Part shown: piece after piece, positions 57,183 to 64,000 of the stretch | Layout: the number at the start of each line of letters is the position of its first letter | How positions within the stretch are numbered: position 1 is the stretch's first letter | From: Toxorhynchites rutilus septentrionalis | Taxonomy: Eukaryota > Arthropoda > Insecta > Diptera > Culicidae | Length of the DNA stretch: 64,000 bases | Assembly: GCF_029784135.1 (NCBI RefSeq) | Contig: NC_073746.1 | Coordinates: 231,558,024-231,622,023, forward strand | Reading direction: 5' to 3' | Notes under the pieces: model-generated | What the model was told of the DNA's origin: nothing | Database searches by the model: none | What the model saw: the letters and a program-made list of their open reading frames with translations, nothing else | Position numbers and translations under genes: made by a program

Positions 57183-60100
57183 ATGCCTGATTCAGTGCAA
57201 GAGGTCAAGGATTTGACCACTGTAATACAGTGGAATTGCAGAAGCATCATCCCTAAACTAGATCAATTTAAATTTTTAGTTCATAGTTCTAACTGTGATG
57301 TAACATGGCTTTCTTCAGCCGACGAGCTGAATTTCCACGATTTCAACATTATTCGCCTCGATCGAAATGACTCGTTTGGTGGCGTACTATTGGGGATCAA
57401 AAAATGTCACTCCTTCTATAGAGTCACTCTCCCATCGATGACAGGCATTGAAGTTGTCGCTTGCCAGACACAAATCAATGGCAATGACTTCTGCATTGCC
57501 TCGATATATATTCTTCCAAGAACAATGGTCGGCCGCCATCAGTTTTTTGATATCATCGAGGCATTGCCGTAGCCGCGGCTAATCTTAGGTGACCTCAACT
57601 CCCATGGAACAGCATGGGGGTCACACTACGATGACAGCCGTGCCACGTTGATTGATGATTTGTGCGACAACTTCAACATGACAGTTTTAAATACAGGGGA
57701 AGCAAATAGGATAGCCAACCCTCCTGCACGGGCAAGTATGCTAGACATATCACTTTGCTCTTCTTCGTTATCCCTGGATTGCACGTGGAAGGTAATCCAA
57801 GATCCCCACGGTAGTGATCACCTGCCAATAATTTTATCGATCGCCAATGAATCAGGTTCTCGTGAGTCAGTCGTTATTGCGTATGACCTCACGAAAAATA
57901 TTGACTGGAGAAAATTTGCAGAAATAATATCTGAAGCACTTGTTTCAATGCATAAACTTCCTCCACTCGAAGAGTATAACTTTATATCGAGTTTGATTTA
58001 CGAAAGCGCACTTCAAGCTCAAAAGAAACGTGTTCCTGCTACCACTTTCCGACGTCGTCCTCCATCACTTCGGTGGGACAAGGAGTGTTCAAAGGTCTAC
58101 CTTGAAAAATCATCCGTTTTCAAAAAATTCAGGAAAACTGGATTAGTGGAATGGTTTCGAAAGTACCAAGCTCTAGAAGCCAAACTAAAAGGTCTGATTA
58201 AAGCAAAAAAGCGTGGATATTGGCGGAAGTTCGTCAATGGTTTGTCAAGGGAGACAGCTATGAGCACTCTTTGGAATACGGCTAGGAGAATGCGTGGCTG
58301 GAACCATACAAATGAAAGTGAAGAATACTCTGACCGTTGGATTTTCAAATTTGCAAGAAAGGTTTGTCCCGATTCCGTTCCTGCACAAAACGTCGTACGC
58401 GACATTCCGCTCCAATGCGATTATGAGAATTTTTCGATGGTAGAATTCTCAATTGCCCTCCTCTCATGTAACAATTCAGCTCCGGGGTCGGACAAGATTA
58501 AATTCAACTTGTTGAAGAATCTTCCCGACTTGGCGAAACAGCGTTTGCTGAACTTGTTCAAAAAGTTTCTGGAGCTGAATATTGTCCCGCATGACTGGAG
58601 ACAAGTGAGAGTGATAGCCATACGAAACCCCAACAAGCCGGCTTGCGATCACAACTCGTATAGGCAGATTGCAATGTTATCCTGTATTCGTAAATTGTTG
58701 GAGAAAATAATTCTACTTCGCTTGGACAAGTGGGTTGAAGCGAACAATTTGCTGTCAAATACGCAGTTTGGCTTCCGCCGAGGTAAAGGGACGAACGATT
58801 GTCTCGCGCTGCTATCTTCTGAAATCCAAATCGCATTTGCTCGTAGAGAACAAATGGCTTCCGTTTTTCTCGATATCAAAGGGGCATTTGATTCAGTTTC
58901 CATGGAAATTCTCTCAGAGAAACTTCATAATCGTGGACTTTCGCCAATTCTGAATAATTTCCTGTACAATTTACTCTCAGAAAAGCACATGTTTTTCAAT
59001 CATGTCAGCTTGAAATCTTCTCGATACAGTTTTATGGGCCTACCACAAGGCTCCTGCCTAAGCCCCCTCTTGTATGGTTTTTACGTCAATGATATGGATG
59101 ATTGTCTAACTAGAAACTGCACGCTGAGACAACTTGCAGACGATGGAGTTATTTCCATCACGGGTACTAATCCCGCCATTCTGCAAAAATCCTTGCAAGA
59201 TACCCTGAACAACCTGTTCACGTGGGCTCTAAAGCTGGGTATCGAATTCTCTACGGAGAAAACCGAAATGGTCGTTTTTTCTAGGAAGCACGAACCCGCC
59301 CAATTCCAGATTCACCTATCCGGTAAAGCGATCAGGCACTCGATGTTTTTCAAATACCTTGGAGTATATTTTGACTCTAAATGTACCTGGGGAATACACA
59401 TTGCGTATTTGAAACAGAAATGCCAGCAAAGAATCAATTTTCTCCAAACAATAACCGGAACATGGTGGGGTGCCCATCCAGGAGACCTCATTCAGTTGTA
59501 CAAAACAACGATATTATCAGTATTGGAATATGGCAGTTTTTGCTGCCAGGATTCATATTCTCAAGCTGGAGAGAATACAATATAGTTGCTTGCGTATAGC
59601 AATGGGGTGTTTGCATTCGACACATACGATGAGTCTCGAAGTCTTGGCAGGAGTACCCCCGCTTACTCTTCGATTCACAGAATTATCCTACAGATTTCTC
59701 ATCCGTTGCAAGATCATGAATCCATTGGAGATTGATAACTTCGAAAATCTACTCCAACTGACTCCTCAGTCAAGTTTTATGTCTTTATACCATGATTTCC
59801 TTACCCATGAAGTGCACCCTTCACCGGGCATCTCCAACCAAGTTTGCTTCCCATACTTTTGCAATTCCTCTGTCAATTTTGATCTGTCCATGCGACAAAA
59901 GATCCATGGAATCCCAGATCATCTACGCTCCGATTATATTCCGCCGATATTTTCGGCAGAATATGGGAAAATTAGATCTGATAAAATGTTCTTTACTGAC
60001 GGTTCATGCATAAACGGGTCCACTGGCTTCGGCATCTTCAATGAAAATTCCAGTGCCTCTTTCAAACTCAAAGATCCTTGTTTCGTGTATGTCGCTGAAC

Positions 60101-60837
60101 TGGGTGCGATATATTACGCATTAGGGATCATTGAAACATTGCCCATCGACCACTATTTTATTTTTTCAGACATTCTCAGCTCAATAGAGGCAATCCGCTC
60201 AATGAAAGTTGATAAACGCTCATCTTATTTCGTAACAAGAATAAGACATCTATTGAGTGTTTTGGTCGAAAAATTATTCAAGATTACCTTAGCATGGGTT
60301 CCCTCTCATTGCTCGATTCCGGGGAATGAGAAGGCGGACTCGCTAGCTAAGGTGGGCGCATCAGAAGGCACACTTTTTGAAAGGTAAATTGCTTATAATG
60401 AATTTTTCCACATTCCTCGTCAGCACACGCTCGTTAGTTGGCAGCGCATGTGGAGTGAAGATGAGTTAGGTCGCTGGTTACACACGATTATCCCTAAGGT
60501 TTCGACGAAAGCTTGGTTTAAGGGATTGAATGTAGGTCGTGATTTCATTCGCGTGATATCTCGGCTTATGTCCAATCACTACAACCTAAACGCGCATCTC
60601 TATCGCATTGGGCTCGCAGTAAACAATCTTTGTGATTGTGGCGATGGCTACCACGACATCGAGCATATTGTCTGGTCGTGTATCCGGTTCCATGCTGCTC
60701 GCTCTCAGCTCTCTAGAGCACTGAGAGCAAAAGGCAGACAATCGGATATCCCCGTCCGGGATATCTTAGGTAGCCGTGATCTTGATCTTCTGCTTCATCT
60801 ATACCTGTTCCTCAGAAACGCCGATGTCAACGTTTAA
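57183..60837 (+). pseudogene. I-clade LINE ORF2: endonuclease, RT, RNase H; three lesions
   Basis: ATG at 57183. The APE endonuclease starts VIQWNCRSIIPKLDQFKFLV; a short deletion removes the catalytic SET region (DVTWLSSADE), and TAG at 57570 interrupts just before LILGDLNSHGTAWGS; SDHLPII follows. RT motifs: VFLDIKGAFDSV, LPQGSCLSPLLYGFY and LADDGVIS (catalytic DD kept). A frameshift near 59545 moves to the next frame (ARIHILKLERIQYSCLRIAM). RNase H has its residues: FTDGS, AELGAI, FSDILSS, and WVPSHCSIPGNEKAD. TAA at 60385 then interrupts, and a C-terminal CCHC-like part (CDCGDGYHDIEHIVWSC) ends at 60837. Domain order with RNase H is that of the I group. Few lesions indicate a fairly young copy. 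Confidence 0.9.
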
Positions 60838-61360
60838 TGATGTTTCCTTCGTTGTGTCCCCGTTTCATATCCCTCCTATCCGATCGATAAACTTTTACTT
60901 AGTCGGGGCAATACATACACACACTCTTTACAGATACACGGGCCAAAGGTTATGCAGTCCATTGATCATTCAACAAGAGCCAAAGGTTGTACCGCTCATG
61001 ACAACTCTACACGAGCTGATGTTTGCGCCGGCTAGTGACCATTCTATCCTGGATTCCTCGAGTCGAGAAGACGCACCACGCTAGATATGGGGTACAGACT
61101 AGGGGGCGTTGCTGATTAATGGTCAGCTGCATCCCAAAAGGAAGTATCCCGTGTCGGGCACAGGTACAGAGCATTGGAGACAGCAACATAACAATTACGA
61201 AAACACTTGTAATACTAACCTCGAGCCAACTGCGAGTAATCGGTTACATATTACTAACATAGTTATAAGGCAAACATTGTCGAAATATTGAACTCCCGGC
61301 CCCGTCAGGTTGACGCCATATGAGCCTTAATAAAAATATATATTTTGGATAAAAAAAAAA
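60838..61360 (+). other. 3' UTR and A-rich tail of the I-clade LINE
   Basis: Non-coding DNA after ORF2, with AATAAAAATATATATT near 61329 and an A-run at about 61351-61360, which is the likely 3' end. No further gene. Confidence 0.55.
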
Positions 61361-61492
61361 GTTTATATCACGATATGTTTCTTCAAATATCATACAAAAA
61401 GAAATGTGTATACTTGAAAAAAGAAAAGGAACGACTCATAAATTTCAAATCAAGCCTAGGAGTGGAACTGTTGACTGGCAACAGCGTATCAA

Positions 61493-61815
61493 TGTTATAA
61501 GGGCCTGTTGGTTCTGGTTGCACGGCATTAGCCTTTTTTCGATCTCATCTATGAGGCTGGTGCTAGCGGACGCACTTTAGCCCAGTTCTCCCTTCTCTTA
61601 GCTCTCACTTCGCGAGCCGACCAGCCAGCATATCCGACTGACCGACTGCTTGGAGTAGTCTGAGTTAGTAGTTTTTCGACCCGCATTAAGTGAACACCAA
61701 TATAAAGTTATAAAGTTTCAGTGCATGCAAAATTCCTTCTGCTCTGCTGATTGTTGCCGCCCCGTTGCTGTCCCCCACAGCTGAAAGAAACACAACGTAG
61801 GATAAAATAACCACA
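61493..61815 (+). mobile_element. BEL/Pao 5' LTR (323 bp)
   Basis: Begins TGTTATAAGGGCCTG and ends CCACA, with a TATA-like ATATAAAG near 61701. Six bases on comes TGGTGCCGTGACCAGGAT (61822-61839), the primer-binding region typical of BEL/Pao elements. The 3' LTR is not in the window. Confidence 0.7.
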
Positions 61816-62074
61816 TAATTTTGGTGCCGTGACCAGGATTTGGTCTAAGCCATGTGCCGAGCGCTGTTGGAACCAGGGCGCTGCTATCTTTAAGGCTAGC
61901 ATTGACGACATTCAACAGAGGAATTTTTTGTTCCAGTTTGCTGCTTGTAACAATACAAGGCAAGGTAAAGACCTGTCCGATAAGATTTTGTGAGTATCGC
62001 AGCTCGAGGACATCGAGACGACGGATGAAGGTAGGACAGAGCATGCATGTGTTCGTGAGCAGTTTGATTCTCGG

Positions 62075-63675
62075 ATGGTTGAAATTGAAGCTAGTCTCCT
62101 TGCAAAATTACATCCGCCTCCCGTTATTCACGACCGCAACTCTCCTCCCACTCTTAGTTCCTCCACTCACCATACCGTCGAATCTTCAAGTGGTCATTTT
62201 GATTCGTCGAAGAGAAATCACAATCACAACCAGCTTCGCCTCACTTCTTGTGCATTGATTACCAGCTCTGGGGGTAAGTGCAGTGCTTGCGGCGAAGCAC
62301 ACTTCATCGCAAGGTGTTCCAAGTTTCAAACCCTTCCGATGAGAGATCGACATAAGCTGGTGACTTCAAAACGGCTATGCCTCAACTGTTTGAGCGGTGG
62401 ACACTTCGTTCGCAATTGTTCCTCCACTCTCAACTGCCGCAAATGTAATCGACGGCATCACACTTTTCTTCGTGAATCTGATTCACGCCAGCAGTCAACA
62501 TGCTTTTTCTGGTTCAGCAGTAGTCTCGTCAGGGTCATTTTCCACTCCCTCACCTACGATCGAACTTTCTACGCAATCGATAGTCGACACCCTCTTCTTC
62601 TTCTTCTTCTTCTTCTTCTTGAATGGCGTTAACGTTCCCTGTGGAACTTTTGCCGTCTCAACGTTTAGCATTAACTAGCGTCATTTATTAATACTTTAGT
62701 TGAGAATTCTTAAGCCATATAACACGCCTTGAATGTATTCCGAGGGGCAAACTCTAGAATACGCGTGGCCTCAATGCAAGTCGAAGGAAATTTCTTTGAC
62801 GAAAAAATCCCCCGGCCAGAACGGGAATCGAACCCGAACACCCGGCATGATAATGTGAGACGCTAACCACTCGGCCACGGGTGCACCGACACCCTGCAAC
62901 CTGCAAACGTAACGGTCCAAGGCGCAGGTCAGCTTTCGAAGTCAATCACTGAATCCGTCGACGCTCAGGTGCAATCCAGGAAGGGCAATTTCTCTTGTGA
63001 TATGATTTTTTTCGTAAAGGATAAAGTGACCACCGATCTTCCGTCGTAAACCATTTCCACTACCGGATGGAAAATTCCGGAGGATCTCTTCATGGCTCTT
63101 CATGGCTCAACGAGAGCCAACCGATAGATATGGTTCTATACGCCAGACAATTCTACTCCTTCTTCCCCAGCAACGAACGCATCCAGCTTGACAGAAACGT
63201 CCCACTTCTGGTCAATAGCGTCATCGGATGGATCGTGGCCGGTACATCGAATGATGGCTCATTCACGCAGGCATCGATGCCAACCATCTCGTGTAGTGTA
63301 AGAGAAGTTTCTATGGTTTCCTTGGAGAGATTCTGGCAAACAGAAGAGCTGACCAACACCGACACCTATTCCGTAGAGGAGCGACGATGCAGGACCCTGT
63401 ATCAGTCTACCGTACCCGAAATGAAGAAGTCCGCCACATCGTGCGTTATCCCCGCTAGCCCGACTTTGAAGTCATGATCGGTGAATCCCGGAGCAATGCC
63501 CAGCGACAATTCGAACACTTGGAAAAGCGACTGGAACGGGATCTACATTTGACGATGATGCTTCTGCATACTACCTGCCCCACCACTCCGTAGTGAAGAA
63601 GGAAAGCACGACGACCAAGATTCGGGTCGTATATAACGACTCAGCGAAAACTTCCGCCGGCTTCTCGCTTAACCC
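62075..63675 (+). pseudogene. BEL/Pao gag-pol remnant (gag knuckles, protease, start of RT)
   Basis: ATG at 62075 starts a gag segment; the preceding codons are also gag-like. Zinc knuckles CSACGEAHFIARC and CLNCLSGGHFVRNC, then CRKCNRRHHTFL, have the BEL/Pao order. After frameshifts and a SINE insertion the pol part resumes: VTVQGAGQLS, VDAQVQSRKGNFS, QPIDMVLYARQFYSFF, NVPLLVNSVIGWIVAGTS, VSLERFWQTEELTNTDTYS. It ends with KIRVVYNDSAKTSAGFSLN near 63672, the beginning of the RT, after which the sequence diverges. Many frameshifts; the protease active-site region and most of RT, RNase H and integrase are missing. Confidence 0.88.
62594..62886 (-). mobile_element. tRNA-derived SINE (Feilai-like), full length with TSD
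   Basis: On the minus strand: a tRNA-like head (GCACCCGTGGCCGAGTGG, GGGTTCGATTCCCGT as B box), a body with TTTTTTCGTCAAAGAAATTT, ACGCGTATTCTAGAG and CTCAACTAAAGTATTAATAA, and a (GAA)n tail. Flanked by CGACACCCT at 62585-62593 and 62887-62895. It interrupts the BEL/Pao gene in the gag-protease part. The tRNA-like head is not a tRNA gene: the anticodon arm is degenerate. Confidence 0.9.
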
Positions 63676-63785
63676 TCTACCGCCCAAGTTTTTTATTCAT
63701 TTAAAAAACCTACTCCACTTTTATCTCGAATTTCCGACTTTCAACATAAAATACTCCTAGCAGAAAGCTGTCAGCATAAAAAAAA

Positions 63786-64000
63786 ATTATAGGAGGTTGT
63801 GTTCAAGACACGACCGCATTGTTGACGTAGAACTACGCTGTAGTTTAATTCAAGTCGCTTGTTTATAACTGCGGATTTTATTTTATAATGCCACGAAAAT
63901 TTTGAAATAACCATTCTACCAGGTCGCGTTGAATTTTTTTTTATTGTAGAATCTTTTCACGATAATTGTTTGATTATTCATTTTTGTGCTCGCAGAACAA
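63786..64000 (+). mobile_element. Start of a second copy of the ~3.7-kb element (runs off the window)
   Basis: From TTATAGGAGGTTGTGTTCAA onward the sequence aligns with the reverse complement of 39095 down to 38866: GTTGACGTAGAACTACGCTG, CAAGTCGCTTGTTTATAACT, TATTGTAGAATC and CGCAGAACAA are shared, with indels between. Like the first copy it follows an A-rich stretch. Confidence 0.75.

Noticed and set aside
62822..62886. Minus-strand tRNA gene
   Set aside because: It is the tRNA-like head of a SINE with tail and target duplication.

Overview
The window reads as non-coding, repeat-dominated DNA from an insect, most likely a culicine mosquito (Aedes-type). The basis is AT-rich sequence, tRNA-derived SINEs that look like the mosquito Feilai type, Tc1/mariner transposases including a DD37E (ITmD37E-like) copy, CR1/Jockey-like and I-clade LINEs, BEL/Pao remnants and many hAT-type MITEs. 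The species call is inference from family recognition; no search was run.

Only one gene looks intact and cellular: an apparently intronless CDS at 2550-6320 (+). It encodes 1256 residues with an N-terminal PD-(D/E)xK-like (Cap4/DUF4297-like) nuclease signature, a central NACHT/STAND NTPase and a helical C-terminus. This layout resembles bacterial anti-phage STAND proteins and is the most interesting single object here. Two hAT-type MITEs sit back to back in its 5' flank and share the 8-bp target duplication GTACAAAC.

Layout: 1-690 GA-rich minisatellite; 1.4-2.3 kb hairpin and MITEs; 2.55-6.32 kb nuclease-NACHT gene; 7.2-15.3 kb LINE debris and MITEs; 15.36-17.72 kb two nearly identical ~1.14-kb LTR-like repeats separated only by a complete tRNA-Lys(CTT) sequence that carries its CCA; 18.07-19.68 kb TIR element with a TTA duplication; 19.84-31.19 kb a block of two direct 3136-bp units followed by two inverted 2539-bp units, giving a palindrome with ~2.1-kb arms and carrying fragments related to the mitochondrial complex I gene NDUFA9; 31.2-31.8 kb LINE fragment; 35.0-39.8 kb a LINE split in its reading frame by a ~3.7-kb insertion that itself holds a 1029-bp hAT element; 39.95-41.80 kb a fifth, truncated copy of the palindrome unit with its own target duplication; 43.6-46.9 kb a nested stack (Tc1-like host element containing a mariner and a SINE, the SINE containing another Tc1-like element); 50.8-55.3 kb mariner, hAT and DD37E transposase remains; 55.4-61.4 kb a nearly full-length I-clade LINE with RNase H; 61.5-63.7 kb a BEL/Pao 5' half interrupted by a SINE; 63.8 kb to the end, the start of another copy of the 3.7-kb element.

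Apart from the nuclease-NACHT gene, no coding region forms a pathway with another. The transposon genes are mostly broken by stops and frameshifts. The near-identity of the large repeats means either very recent duplication or an assembly artefact, which raw long reads would decide.
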